A stretch of DNA of 64,000 bases from Aedes albopictus (GCF_035046485.1 NC_085137.1:445660334-445724333), one strand, 5' to 3'; positions 45,374-56,455 are shown, counted from the first letter of the stretch. Notes: generated by a model not told the origin, from the letters alone. Numbers and translations: made by a program.

Positions 45374-48300
45374 TTAGCCACTCTCTCTCACCTCCAAGAC
45401 CGCCAATTTGGACACAGGCCTTCTCATCAACCCCCTCGCAGTTTGTACTATGGCCTGACGAATCCGTTGATCACTCCCAGCAACTACTTCCTTGACACGC
45501 CCGCGGATCCATTCGTTCCGTGTAGTACCGTCGATTACCAAGACGAGATCTCCTACCTCGATAGCTTTCTGTTCACCAAACCACTTGGTTCGTTTGGTCA
45601 ACGTCGGCAGGTACTCTCTGATCCAACGTTTCCAGTAGGTGTTCAAATGCTGTTGAGTTGCGTTCCATGTTGCTTCAACCGCTGCTGCGGTTTGCTTATG
45701 GTTTTCCGATGTCGTATCTGCAGCGAAGTCCTTACATTCGATGTTCTTCAGCGGCAAAAGAAAATGGTTAGGCGTAAGAGCCTCACTCTCCGCAGATTCC
45801 AGAGGTAGATACGTCAACGGGCGGCTATTCACTATGGACTCAGCCTCAATAACCAGGGTTTGCAATCCTTCGTCCGTCAGTTTTCGATTGCCGTCATAAG
45901 CAGCAAACATAGCCGTCTTTACGGAGCGCACCATGCGCTCCCACGCGCCACCCATATGAGGTGCTGCGGGAGGGATGAACAGCCATTTCGTGGTTGTACT
46001 TGTAAATGCACCAGCAAGGTTCTCATTTATAATCGAGATCTCCTTCTTCTGTTTATTCAGCAGTCGAGCCGCCCCTCGGAAATTGGTTCCATTATCCGAG
46101 TAGATCTCCAGGGGATCTCCTCGTCGGCATATGAAGCGTCGTACACATTCAATGCAGGAATTTGTCGTTAAGCTGCACACCACTTCTACATGAACCGCCC
46201 GTATCGTAAGGCAGGTGAATAAGGCGATCCATCTCTTGACGTTGCTTCGTCCAAATTTTACCAAAAATGGACCAAAAAAGTCAAGTCCTACGTAGGAGAA
46301 AGGGCGGACATATGCAGCAAGTCTTGCTGGCGGCAGAGGAGCCATCCGAGGAATACAGGGCTTCGCTTTGTCGATTCTGCACCGCAGGCAATTTTGGGTC
46401 ACCTTTTTAACCGTAGGGCGCAATCGCGATACGTGGAAGCGTTGACGTACTTCGTTAACAACAGTCTCAAAATTAGCGTGACGGTATTTACGATGGTATT
46501 CGTCGATTAGTAGTAGTGTCAGCCGATGTTTTGGTGGAAGTATGATGGGGAACTTCATAGATAGTGCCACCTTGTTAGCTGTTTTAATACGACTATCCAC
46601 TCGTAGAAGCCCTTGCTGATCCAGGTATGGACATAACGAGTGAAGATCGCTTGATGGTTTTATTGGGGATCTTCGATCAGCTGCCAATGCTGCCATTTCG
46701 TCCGGAAACACTTGCCACTGCACCGATCGGAAAAGTGTGATTTGCGCTTCCTGTAGTTCCTCCTTGGTGAGTATTCCTTGACGTATTGGTACACCGCTGC
46801 ACTTCAGTTTAAGATTATTGGTGAATCGCAGGGCATAAGCCACAGTCCGCAGCACACGCTCCCACTTAGAGAATCGTTGATAATCGATTTCTAATCCAGG
46901 TACAACGACCTCACGATGAACGTGACACGGACGGAGTTCTTCTTCTGTTGCAGTAGTCGTAGAGATGAACTTCGAACTGGGCCATTCCTTCTCGGGTCTT
47001 CGTAGAAATTCCGGCCCTTTAAACCACTCACTTTCTGCTTGCATGCAAGGTCCTTTACCCCACTTTGTAGCCGCATCTGCTGGATTAATCTTCGTAGGCA
47101 CCCACCTCCATTCATCTGCATCAGTCAGCGTAAGAATCTCTCCGATCCTGCAGGCTACGAATTGCTTGTAACGCCGGTGATCTGCATGTATCCAAGCCAG
47201 AACAGTCGAAGAATCACTCCATAGAAATCGTTTCGTAGTAGTTATCGTGTGCGTGTCGATAACGAATCGCATCAGCCTTGCTCCCAATACCGCTGCTTGT
47301 AGTTCTAGTCTTGGTACTGATAGAGGTTTCAGGGGTGCAACCTTGGCTTTGGCCGCAACCAGGGCGCAATCCGGCATTGTGCTTGCTGTTACTATTCGGA
47401 AGTAAGCGACTGCCGAGTAGGCAAGCTCACTTGCATCAACAAATATGTGGAGTTGTAGTTCTTCATAGCTACTCATGGTAGCTTGCCGAAAGTAACAGCG
47501 AGGTATTCTAATTTGGTCGATTGTTTTCACCGCATTGATCCATTTCATCCAGCGATTCCAGATGTCGTCACCAACGGGCTCATCCCACTGCGTTCCAACT
47601 CGCCAAACATCCTGAAGGAGGATTCTGCCATGCACTAAGACCGCACTGAGTAGACCCAGTGGGTCGAAAAAGCTCATGAGGCATCTCAACATTTGTCTTT
47701 TGGTAGGTTGTACGTTGCTGTCCATCAGTTGTTGTATATCTTCTTTCAGTTCAGTAGAATAGCACAGAACATCATCTCTCGTATTCCATAGCATTCCCAA
47801 TACGCGTTCGCATTCCGATCCTTTGTCCAGGAACAAATTTTTGGTTTCATCTGTGCTGCTTTCTCCCAGACCTTCCAGAACCTGTTTTCCGTTGGTGAGC
47901 CAATTTCTTAACTGGAATCCTCCTCGGCTGTGGATCATCCTAACTTCCTGTGACACTCGTAGCGCTTCCTCTTCATTCTCGAAACTATCCAGGTAGTCGT
48001 CTACATAATGGTTGTCTACGATTGCCTGGACTGCCTTCGGATAACGATCGGCAAACTCTTCCGCATTCTTGTTTTTTACAAATTGTGCTGAAGCTGGCGA
48101 TGATGATGACCCAAAGGTTGCTACGTTCATAAGAAAGATTGTAGGCGGCCTGGAGGGATCTGTCCGCCACAAAAATCGCTGGGAATGCCTATCTGTTTCG
48201 CATATTTCAATCTGGTGAAACATTTCTTTTATATCGGCTGAAACGCCAATCGAGAACTGCCGAAATCTTGACAGAACCGCCGACAACGACGCCAACTGAT

Positions 48301-51300
48301 CTGGTCCTTTCAATAGAAGGGAATTCAGTGATATCCCCTCAACACTGGCAGCAGCATCCCATATGAGCCTTACTTTGCCCGGTTTTTTGGGATTAACTAC
48401 TGCTCCCAGTGGCAGATACCATACCCGCCTGGGATCAGCACGATCGAGTTCAGCTTGAGTTGCTGCCCTTGCGTAACCTTTAGCTTGATACTCCACTAGT
48501 TGGCGGTGGATGTTTTCTTTCAGTTTCGGGTCACGATTCATCCTCCTCTCGAGGCATTCGAGTCTCTTCAACGCCATATTAAAACTATCAGGGAACTCGA
48601 TTCTGTCGTACTTCCACAGAAGCCCTGTTTGGTATCGCCCGTCTACCCTTTTTGTGGTTTCCTGGAGAATCATCCGGGCCCTTTGATCGTCTGTTGATTC
48701 CAACGCCACCTCTGATTTCGCCCCAACGTCTTCCACGGTAAAGTATTCCTTCACCAGATTATGTAATTCTCGATCCCCTACACAAGAACAAGTGTGCACA
48801 TTCACCACATTCGACGATGAACTGTGGTCTTCTCCTCCGTAGATGCACCATCCTAATCGGGTCTTCACCGCAACCGGCTCGTATCTTCCACCTTCTTTCA
48901 TGTTCAGCGGCACAGTCAAATTTAAGTTGTCCACGCCCACTAACAACCGCGGTACAGCATTCTTGTAACTGGTTATCGGCAGACCTTTAAGGTGCTGGAA
49001 CCTCTTGACGAGATCGCCATAATTTAAGTTCTGACTAGCAAGACCAAGATTCTGCACTGTATGGGCAATCATTTCCATCCGTTTCTTGTCACCCGTACCA
49101 GTTATCGATAGGTGTACTACCTCCGAGTTGGATTCTGATCGTGTCATGTTAGCGGTCCACGTCAGACAAAGAGGCATCGATGATCCCCTAATTCCTAGTT
49201 CATTTATAAGCTCTTCCTCGACAAGCGTGAATGACGAGCCGTCATCGAGAAATGCGTAGGTCTTGACTGAAGTTTTCGGGCCGTAGAGCGTAACAGGAAC
49301 AATGCGGAATAACGTAGATTGCTTCGCGGGTCGATGAGTGTTGTTGCTTGCGGTTCCCTTGGGCGTTCCATCATATGACGTCCTGGTGCTTCGATCCGAG
49401 TGCAGGAGAGGATGATGACGAAACTCACACCCTCCGACTCCACAACATCTGCTGTAGCGGCAGCTTCTCCTCCCATGAGCGTTCAAACAGTTACGGCACA
49501 GTCCGTTGGACTGCACGCACTTCCATCGGCCGTCCACGGAAAATGATCTGAATAATTCACATTCTGTCACACGATGCCCTGATTCGTCACATACACAACA
49601 CACTCTATCTTCTTGCACCTTTTCTTCTCCGTTTCCGTCATGGGCGTTGATGAATCCTTTTGGCTTCCCTTTGTACTTGTCCGATGTACTCGGTTTGAGT
49701 CCGGCAGCATAACCCGTCACTTTTGTGGCTGAAATCACGATCGACGACATGAACACACCAAAGCTCTGCAGGTTCACCTCCGGGCATCTTTGCAGAAAGG
49801 ATGCCCACTCCATTTTCGTGTGGGCAGGGAGCTTCTCTACTAACTCCATCAGCAGCGTTGGATTAGAGAGATGAGTATGCTGACCAGCCGCTTCCAGATG
49901 GTCGCAAAGACTTTGAACTGCCATACCGAACTCTATTAGCGTCTCGAGTTTTTCTGCTTTCGGGGCTGGAACCGATCGAACCTTCTGAAGAAGCGCATTT
50001 ATCAGCAGCTCCGGACGTCCATACAGTAACTGCAACGTGTTCAGCACCTGGGGAACAGTATCCGGAAGCAACAGGCGGCTCCTGACAGCCTCATACGCAT
50101 CACCTTTTAAACTCCGTTGCAAACGAGCAAGATTTTCTGCACTGGTATAACCACACGCGAGCGTTGTATTGACAAAACTACTTATGAACATGGGCCAATC
50201 CGCGGGATCACCATTGAACGACGGTAAATCGCGGGGCATCACTTGCCTTGCGGCTAGCTGCGAGGGGGTGGGAATGTATGACGGCGTACCCAAGGATCCC
50301 AAGGCATTGACAGAGACTGGGTATACGTTTGCCTGAGTTGGAAGGTTCAAATTATTGAAATTTGGGCCAGTGCCAAGAGTGGCATCAAGTTTTGGCACAT
50401 CATTGGTAACTTTGTTCCATTCCGAAGTAGAAATTTGAATGGATTTCGCCGGCTGCCCTGGTTGCAAAGGGACAGTTCCAACGGAAGGCATTTCAGGGGC
50501 CGTAGGGTGGCCTAGGTTGGTATTGCCGAACCTTTTCGTAATTTCTTGGATCCACTGATCGTAATTTGAGGTGAGAGTTTGATTTTTGAGCGACTTACCT
50601 GATGGTTTTTCGGGGGGGAGAGGAGTATCTTGTTTACCTTTTTGTAGGCTACCTACTTCGTCATTCCCAATCCTGGTAGAAGAGAGATCTTTGGGCTTCG
50701 ATTTAGGAACCGCTCCCGTATATCGAGGCGGCGCTTCGGAACCAGACGGTTGCTGATGAATCCGAGTAGGATTGGCCGTTTGGAATGCCGCTTGCACGGC
50801 CGCTTGTACCGCTGCGTTGATTGCCGCTTGCATTGCGGAAGAAATAGCGGCCGGGTTGAGGGAGGTTACGTCCTGTACATTTCCCTGGCGATGTGGGTCG
50901 GTAGCTGCAGCTGCTTCCCGGTCGGCTGTTTGACCTTTGGCGCTAGTCCCGTATCCGCCGTGTGCCTCGACCCATTCGGCGGTCCGTTGATCGTCACGGC
51001 GGTCGTTTACCTTTTCTTGTTGTAGTAATTTCCTCTCCTTTTCGAATGCTTGTCGTTCATTCTCGAGCTCCTGCCGAGCCTTTTTAAACTGTTCTTCCAT
51101 TTCCCGCAGGCGAATTTGCATCGCTGCTACCCTGCTGCTAGATGAGGATGCGCGAGATGACACACTGACGGGGGAACAAGCTTCACACGTGAACGACCGG
51201 TCGGCTACTGAGTCATTTACGCCAGCGCACAAATGATGCCACCAGGCATGACAGCGGTCACACTGAACGTAGTTGTCGTAGGAGTCAGGTCTGTTGCAAT

Positions 51301-51367
51301 GGGCACAACTACCCTGTTTTTCATTTTCCACCGGTTCCTTCGGTGCTCCATTGTCCGCAGAGGCCAT
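45374..51367 (-). CDS. BEL/Pao Gag-Pol polyprotein with N-terminal PHD finger
   Basis: One frame of 1,997 codons from the ATG at 51367; an upstream TTG-initiated extension would run into the LTR, so I prefer the ATG (MASADNG). Visible in order: a C4HC3 PHD finger with C21, C24, C36, C39, H44, C47, C61, C64; a charged coiled coil (about 80-125); a Gag region (PSFNGDPADWPMF at about 378); zinc knuckles (CCVCDESGHRVTEC at about 590, then more Cys/His); a retropepsin-like site FLDDGSSF (about 705); reverse transcriptase with VRLIWDAAAS and YVDD (about 1119); RNase H (FVDASELAYSAVAYF about 1307); an integrase H2C2 region (HRKYRHANFET ... CLRC about 1620-1660) and D-D-E core (GLDFFGP, YSDNGTNF, GGAWER); and a C-terminal tail of the DUF5641 type. 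It reaches particle assembly, reverse transcription and integration as one polyprotein. No stop or frameshift is seen; all key residues are present. Confidence 0.95.
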   Translation of the reverse strand: MASADNGAPKEPVENEKQGSCAHCNRPDSYDNYVQCDRCHAWWHHLCAGVNDSVADRSFTCEACSPVSVSSRASSSSSRVAAMQIRLREMEEQFKKARQELENERQAFEKERKLLQQEKVNDRRDDQRTAEWVEAHGGYGTSAKGQTADREAAAATDPHRQGNVQDVTSLNPAAISSAMQAAINAAVQAAVQAAFQTANPTRIHQQPSGSEAPPRYTGAVPKSKPKDLSSTRIGNDEVGSLQKGKQDTPLPPEKPSGKSLKNQTLTSNYDQWIQEITKRFGNTNLGHPTAPEMPSVGTVPLQPGQPAKSIQISTSEWNKVTNDVPKLDATLGTGPNFNNLNLPTQANVYPVSVNALGSLGTPSYIPTPSQLAARQVMPRDLPSFNGDPADWPMFISSFVNTTLACGYTSAENLARLQRSLKGDAYEAVRSRLLLPDTVPQVLNTLQLLYGRPELLINALLQKVRSVPAPKAEKLETLIEFGMAVQSLCDHLEAAGQHTHLSNPTLLMELVEKLPAHTKMEWASFLQRCPEVNLQSFGVFMSSIVISATKVTGYAAGLKPSTSDKYKGKPKGFINAHDGNGEEKVQEDRVCCVCDESGHRVTECELFRSFSVDGRWKCVQSNGLCRNCLNAHGRRSCRYSRCCGVGGCEFRHHPLLHSDRSTRTSYDGTPKGTASNNTHRPAKQSTLFRIVPVTLYGPKTSVKTYAFLDDGSSFTLVEEELINELGIRGSSMPLCLTWTANMTRSESNSEVVHLSITGTGDKKRMEMIAHTVQNLGLASQNLNYGDLVKRFQHLKGLPITSYKNAVPRLLVGVDNLNLTVPLNMKEGGRYEPVAVKTRLGWCIYGGEDHSSSSNVVNVHTCSCVGDRELHNLVKEYFTVEDVGAKSEVALESTDDQRARMILQETTKRVDGRYQTGLLWKYDRIEFPDSFNMALKRLECLERRMNRDPKLKENIHRQLVEYQAKGYARAATQAELDRADPRRVWYLPLGAVVNPKKPGKVRLIWDAAASVEGISLNSLLLKGPDQLASLSAVLSRFRQFSIGVSADIKEMFHQIEICETDRHSQRFLWRTDPSRPPTIFLMNVATFGSSSSPASAQFVKNKNAEEFADRYPKAVQAIVDNHYVDDYLDSFENEEEALRVSQEVRMIHSRGGFQLRNWLTNGKQVLEGLGESSTDETKNLFLDKGSECERVLGMLWNTRDDVLCYSTELKEDIQQLMDSNVQPTKRQMLRCLMSFFDPLGLLSAVLVHGRILLQDVWRVGTQWDEPVGDDIWNRWMKWINAVKTIDQIRIPRCYFRQATMSSYEELQLHIFVDASELAYSAVAYFRIVTASTMPDCALVAAKAKVAPLKPLSVPRLELQAAVLGARLMRFVIDTHTITTTKRFLWSDSSTVLAWIHADHRRYKQFVACRIGEILTLTDADEWRWVPTKINPADAATKWGKGPCMQAESEWFKGPEFLRRPEKEWPSSKFISTTTATEEELRPCHVHREVVVPGLEIDYQRFSKWERVLRTVAYALRFTNNLKLKCSGVPIRQGILTKEELQEAQITLFRSVQWQVFPDEMAALAADRRSPIKPSSDLHSLCPYLDQQGLLRVDSRIKTANKVALSMKFPIILPPKHRLTLLLIDEYHRKYRHANFETVVNEVRQRFHVSRLRPTVKKVTQNCLRCRIDKAKPCIPRMAPLPPARLAAYVRPFSYVGLDFFGPFLVKFGRSNVKRWIALFTCLTIRAVHVEVVCSLTTNSCIECVRRFICRRGDPLEIYSDNGTNFRGAARLLNKQKKEISIINENLAGAFTSTTTKWLFIPPAAPHMGGAWERMVRSVKTAMFAAYDGNRKLTDEGLQTLVIEAESIVNSRPLTYLPLESAESEALTPNHFLLPLKNIECKDFAADTTSENHKQTAAAVEATWNATQQHLNTYWKRWIREYLPTLTKRTKWFGEQKAIEVGDLVLVIDGTTRNEWIRGRVKEVVAGSDQRIRQAIVQTARGLMRRPVSKLAVLEVRESG

Positions 51368-51388
51368 GGCGAAAATTCTAAAAGGTTT
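51368..51388 (-). promoter_or_regulatory. 5' leader of the BEL/Pao element, primer site not evident
   Basis: Only 21 bases separate the 5' LTR from the start codon (in element orientation AAACCTTTTAGAATTTTCGC, then C and ATG). A primer binding site normally begins TGG, pairing with the CCA of a tRNA. No TGG occurs in this gap; the first one overlaps the ATG. The position is where a primer site should be, but I cannot recognise one. Confidence 0.5.
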
Positions 51389-51923
51389 TGTTCCGGAGAA
51401 CAAGAAGCTCTGGGCCGTTTCTTTCAGCAGCTCGCAACTCGATTAGGTTGGTGCGAAAACAGCTTTTAGCTGGAAATATATTTGTTGTATTCACAATTCT
51501 ACCATGTCTTATAATACTCACAATTTTCGGTTTCGAGCGTTTTAAGTCTTCGCTTTTGCCTCAACGTTCTGTCCTTTGTGTAGTTGGTGTGTTTGTCACA
51601 ATCTGTGTTATAATTCTAGGTTAAGTCGATGTAACTAGTTTTAAGGAACAACTTACTGTGATATATTTGTGATACAATAGTTTTAGTTTTATGTGTAGTT
51701 CAATTTAACGATAATCTTGAATCCAAATTTTAGCTACAATACAAATTTTAGATTAAGTTCAACAAATTTAGTTTTAATAGGTTTAGCAAATCCAATTTCA
51801 CCTTGCACGTTTCTTTCCGCTGCTTGTCAATGCGACAATAGATTTTGACAAGCTTCTCCCTAATGACAGCTGTCAAAGGGCCTGCCGAAAAGATCAAGGG
51901 GCCAGTGATGCCAGTTGGTAACA
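51389..51923 (-). repeat. 5' LTR of the BEL/Pao element
   Basis: 535 bp, promoter-bearing LTR in element orientation. See the 3' LTR for the two differing bases. Flanked on the outside by the target duplication GATAC (51924-51928). Confidence 0.95.
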
Positions 51924-51928
51924 GATAC

Positions 51929-52770
51929 TATGATGCCCTACGGTTGATCAAATCTTCCATGTTGACGGTCGCCATATAATCTTGAAAAGCAGTACACGGC
52001 TACAACAAGTTGCCACAGCACCACTCTTTGGGGCGACAAGGCAAGGCGAGAACTCGTTCGATGGTTGGAAGGATTTTTATGGGCTCAAATGTAAGTCAGT
52101 CAGTCGCCATTCCCCGCCGACATACATTACCCTTTGCATGGCTTTGAAGAGCTGCTATACCTACACGAAACGATGGGAAAGACCGAGACTCGTGGGCTGC
52201 AAGTTCTATATTTGCACACGATATAAAGGCCTCTCTTGCTACATGCACTTCCTCTCCTGTTGCTCTAGCTTGATTGGTGGCATAGCAAAGTCGAAGGGCA
52301 TTTGAATACCTACATACATACGCCGCCAGTCGCCAGATTGTGTGTTGAATAACAGGTTACCTCATGAAGAGGAAGAGGAGGAGGAGGAGGAGGAGGAGGT
52401 GCCCACTATTCCTTTTTTTATGCATTGAATTATGCTGTCTTCGGGTTAGTGCAATAAGTGAATGCACATGATCGTCGTCGGCCAATTCCTATGCAGCGAC
52501 AAGTACCTGCGCGCCTGTTGCGGTAGGTTATGGAGATGGATAAAATAAATGATATTATGGCATGCAATTTGATATGTTTGGAGAGTTAGGGAATGAGCAA
52601 GTCATTCAAACAGTCATTCTCGTGGGCATGACAATTTGGCACCTTTTGGTACATGAAGCTTACGTAATAATGTGGCGGCATGATGATGAAGTTAACTAAG
52701 GGTTACGGATTAAAGACATGAACAGTACTTTTATTTTAGCATAGCTATAGCTACACTAGTGACATTTTCA
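51929..52770. other. Right flank of the BEL insertion
   Basis: No gene is supported. A GAGGAG trinucleotide run lies at 52369-52399. The frame at 51982-52305 (107 codons, starting at an ATG-like triplet, MKSSTRLQQVATAPLFG) lacks any recognised motif. Possibly unique sequence continuing the left flank, since the target duplication joins them. Confidence 0.3.
52369..52399 (+). repeat. (GAG)n microsatellite
   Basis: About ten GAG/GGA units with one early interruption. Confidence 0.8.
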
Positions 52771-52779
52771 GTTGTTCTC

Positions 52780-54665
52780 TGGATAACGTGGAAATTTCTT
52801 CAGGCAGGGAATCAACAAGCAATTCATATTTCTGGAATTTCTCTAGGCATTTCTTTAAGGATTCTTCAAAGAAATTCCAGCATGAAACCTTTCCGGGGTT
52901 CAGGGAACAGAAATTCTTTCTGGAATTCTTTGAGCAGGGACTCCTTCCGGCGTTCCGAGAATAGGAATTCTTTCTGTGAATTCCTTTTGTGACTTCCCCA
53001 GTAGGAGCTTCCTCTGGGATTCTGAGAGTAGCAATCCCTTCTGAGACTCCGGGAATTCTTTCGTGGGTTCTTTCAGCCGAAATTCGTTCTGGGGTATTCC
53101 AAGTAGATTTTTTTTCGGGGATATTTCCAAGAATACTATTTGGGATTCCGTAGGCAACTTTTTCGGGAATTACTCCAGGCTCCAGACTGAAATTACTTCG
53201 GGGCTTACTTCGTAAATTCCTCTAGAAATTCCATTGGGTATTCCACAAGGAGTTGCTTTTTAAATTCCTCTACATTTTTTCCGAGAATTTCTCCAGAATA
53301 TCTTTCGGAAACTTATTTAGGAGTTCGTTCAAGAACTACATTCAGGTTTTCCCCCCCAAAGGTTCTTCTGGATTTTTTTTTCGGAGTTACATAAGTTGTT
53401 CATTTGGAAATTCTGTTCCAAAGCCGTTCCTTTGGGAATTCCTCCATTGTATCATAGGGGATTTCTGCAGGAGTTTCATCTGAAATTTATCTGCAAAATC
53501 CTTCAACAAATGGTTCGTACTGATATCAGGTATCAGTAGATCGGAACACGTCTCCTTCATTTCAGAAAATTATGCCATCCTACTGGAGTTGTACAAAGAG
53601 TTCCTTCGTAATTTCCTTTAGAAATTTGTACAGCAATCTTTTTTTGCAACTCCTCAAGCAGTTCCATCGCGATTTCTTTCAGGAGTTCCTTAGTGAAATC
53701 CTCCAATAGTTCTTAATGGAGTTCATTCGTGATTTCCTCTTTGGGAGTTTCTTTGGGAATTCATTTGGGAATCTCTCCAAGTTTTTTGTTTCTGAAATTC
53801 TTTTAGTAGTTCCTTTTGGGAACTCTTCCAGAACTTCTTTATTCCCCAGAAATTCATTCCCGAATACTTCAAGATTCTTCGCGAATTCCTCCAAAAGTTT
53901 CTTCGGGATATTTTTCTCAAGGTTCTTTTGGAGTTTTTAAAATTCTTTCGGTTATTTCTTTAGAAGTCTTGTTGGGAATCCCACCAGGTGTTTAATCGGC
54001 AATTTCTTAGGAAGTTCATTCATTAGTTCATTGTTCGACAATTTTATTCTAGAATTATTCCAATATTTCCTTCGGTAATTCTATAAGGAGTCCTTTAGGA
54101 AATTATTCCAAAACTTTCTACAGAAACTCGTTCTCTCGTTTCTTCCCGGAGTTCCCCTAATTTGAGGCACGAAAAAAAATTCGAACAAATTGCTGAAGAA
54201 TTTGAAAAAGAAATAGCCGATAGGCTTATCCAAGAATGCCGAAAGAATTTCTAGAAGAATTGCCCTTGATATTTTTAAAAATAAGTTTCTGCAAACTTCT
54301 TAATAAGTTTTCAAATAAATTGCCCAAGGAGTTTCCAAAAGAATTGCCAAAATATGTTGGCTTCTTTGGGTGTTTTAAGTTCCTTCGGGTATTTCTCTAG
54401 GTGTTCCGTTGGAAATCACTCCAGGTGTTCATTCAGAAGTTTTTTTTTAGGAATTTCCATCGTGAGTGTCTTCGTAAGTTCCATCAATCATTCAACAATT
54501 TATCCTAGAATTATTCCAAGTTTTCCATCGGAAATTCTATCACGAGTTTCTTAGGCAGGTCCTCCAGAATATTCTGCAGGAACTCGTTCGAGGTTTGTTC
54601 CGGGGGTTTCTTCGGCAATTACTTCAGGAGTTGCTTCTGGAAGTTCAAAAACTGTTCCTTTAAAA
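52780..54665 (+). repeat. Diverged 12-bp-type array
   Basis: Words such as 'ttctttcgggaattcctttc' and 'agttccttcgggtatttc' continue the family in a form richer in G and T ('aattctttcgg'). Frames at 52759-52992, 52900-53157, 53253-53483 and 53716-53940 are repeat products (for example RNSF, EFPK). Confidence 0.7.
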
Positions 54666-54672
54666 AAGAATC

Positions 54673-55258
54673 TACACGGAGACAAATTTCGTTCGTTTGA
54701 AACAAAAATATTCATGTTTATTCGGTAAACTGATAAAATTTTTAAAACTAATATTTTAATTTTTAAAACTAACTCTATTACACATTGATTTCTACAATAC
54801 CAATTGAGGAGCCCCCCGTTCCACCGTCGAGATCATAAACAAAAAACTTACATGTTCCAGCTGCCACTCCAAACAAGATTTCCTCCTGCAAAAAAATCAC
54901 GTTTCACCAGAAGTTTGCTCGAAATCCCGTTGTTTTCGGGAGTGTATGTTATCTACATGGTGTTGGCATTGGAAATGCTACGCGGCAGGTGGTTTTTTTT
55001 CAGCGAAGAAAATGAAATTTAATGGGAAAACAAATATTTCCGCCAACCTGCCGCAAAAAAAAAAACAAAAAAATTTACATTTGTTTCTAACATAACCTGT
55101 CAGAAGATGCATGTTTGTTTCAAACATGGATTGCATTCGCTTCAAATGTGACGTTTGATTTGCTCCAAACAGTTTTATTTTTGTTGCCTGAACAAATTGA
55201 CAATTTATTTGAATTTACCTCAAATATTTTTGATTTTACCATATTTTTTCTGCGTGTA
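54673..55258. mobile_element. MITE with TACACG...CGTGTA ends
   Basis: The left TACACGGAGACAAATTTCG and the right 'ttttttctgcgtgta' are inverted at the tips (TACACG-AGA). The inside has 'tttgtttcaaacatg' words in both orientations. 586 bp. The small open frame at 54804-55022 lacks a domain. The target duplication is not defined. Confidence 0.5.
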
Positions 55259-55261
55259 AGG

Positions 55262-56035
55262 TTTGATTTGGAATGCATCCGAAAATGTTGTTTTTTCGGG
55301 AATTCTTCCAGGAGTTCTGGCTGAAGTTCCCAAAGAAATTGTTGATGGTATTCTTAAAAAAGATCAAAAAGGATTTCTGAAGAAATTGTTGAAATAATGA
55401 AATGAGTTTTCTAAAGAATTACAGAAAAATGCCAAAATAATTACCAAAGGAATTACATAAGCGATTGACGGGTGATTTGGATAAAGAGACTGGTAATTTG
55501 GACATGAGAAAGTTTTTGTTAGAAAAACTTTTTTTATCTTCAGAAGTGCCCATCTTGTGGTGTATGGACAGTAGGGAACATGATTTTTATAATATTTTTT
55601 TTTCAGTAGAGAGCTCAATAAGGATTTTTTTTTCAAAATGTTTTTCTTGAAACTTGACTTGTTTTGTGATAATAATCCATACTACACTTTTTTGTAGGAG
55701 TTATTATTTCTTTATTAAACACATCTGAAAAAATCGGTAAAAAAGTTTAGCCTATTAAAAAAAAACAGTCTAGATATTTTTTAAGAAACTATGCATGCAA
55801 AGAGGCTTATCTAGTCAAGGTCTACACACTCAGAAAGTTTATTGTGATCTGAGAGTGTGCTTCCAAGTCAGAATACGACTTGGTGCGAAATTCGTCAATT
55901 CTCCGAGAAATCGCCAAAGCAATTTCCGAAAAGTTACCTAAGATGTTTCCAAACGTATTGCTGAAGTACTTTCCGAAGAAATTGCTGAACAATTTCCGAC
56001 GGAATTACAGTAGAAGTTTCTACATATTGACCGTC
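55262..56035. repeat. Diverged array, mostly reverse orientation
   Basis: Words 'aaggatttctgaagaaattg' and 'tccgaagaaattgctgaa' are versions of the 12-bp family in reverse, like the block at 37.1 kb. Interrupted by AT-rich unique-looking sequence at 55.48-55.87 kb. Confidence 0.5.
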
Positions 56036-56192
56036 AACTTATGAATCTCAAATGCATCTTTTTTGTAGAAATAGGGTATACTCGGTCTAAGGTTTCTCAA
56101 ATCATAAAGTTCAATTTTCTGATTAAGCGTACGATTTTTTAGCAAAAGTGATAGGAAGAGTCAGTACAGAACATTTTTTTTCAGATACATAA

Positions 56193-56305
56193 CCTTTCAG
56201 AACGCGCGCCATCAAGCAGTTGAAACTGCACCGCGCTCGTGTTGTTCACGGTAGTGTTTCACCGCGGTAGTGTTGTCCTTTTATGATGGCACGCCTCTTG
56301 AAGGG
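56193..56305. mobile_element. 113-bp piggyBac-type MITE
   Basis: The left end CCTTTCAGAACGCGCGCCAT is matched inversely by 'atggcacgcctcttgaaggg' on the right, followed by TTAA (56306-56309); the left flank reads ATAA. The inside holds 'caccgcgctcgtgttgttca' and 'tttcaccgcggtagtgttgt'. Non-coding. Confidence 0.65.
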
Positions 56306-56455
56306 TTAAATTATCGGTCTTTACGTTAGAATTTGTTAGAAGAGTATAAACAATAAACAATGAACAAAGAATTCCTAGAAATATCTGTAGTAGTATTCCT
56401 TAAAGAATCCCTAATATGTGAAGAAAAAATGGGTTAAACATCTGTATTATTATTA

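Larger units (their letters stand above)
44795..51923 (-). mobile_element. Complete BEL/Pao LTR retrotransposon
   Basis: This 7,129-bp element lies on the minus strand. It has 535-bp direct terminal repeats (44795-45329 and 51389-51923), TG...CA ends (TGTTACC ... GGAACA in element orientation), and an identical 5-bp target duplication GATAC at 44790-44794 and 51924-51928, the size typical of BEL/Pao. One uninterrupted polyprotein frame fills the inside. The LTRs differ by about two adjacent bases near 44980/51576, so insertion was recent and the element may still be able to move. No envelope-like frame follows pol. Confidence 0.95.

Noticed and set aside
46891..47121. Small frames inside the BEL polyprotein region
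   Set aside because: They are shadows of the polyprotein in other frames.
44795..51923. Endogenous retrovirus with envelope
   Set aside because: Only 44 bases lie between the end of the polyprotein and the LTR; no envelope frame is present.
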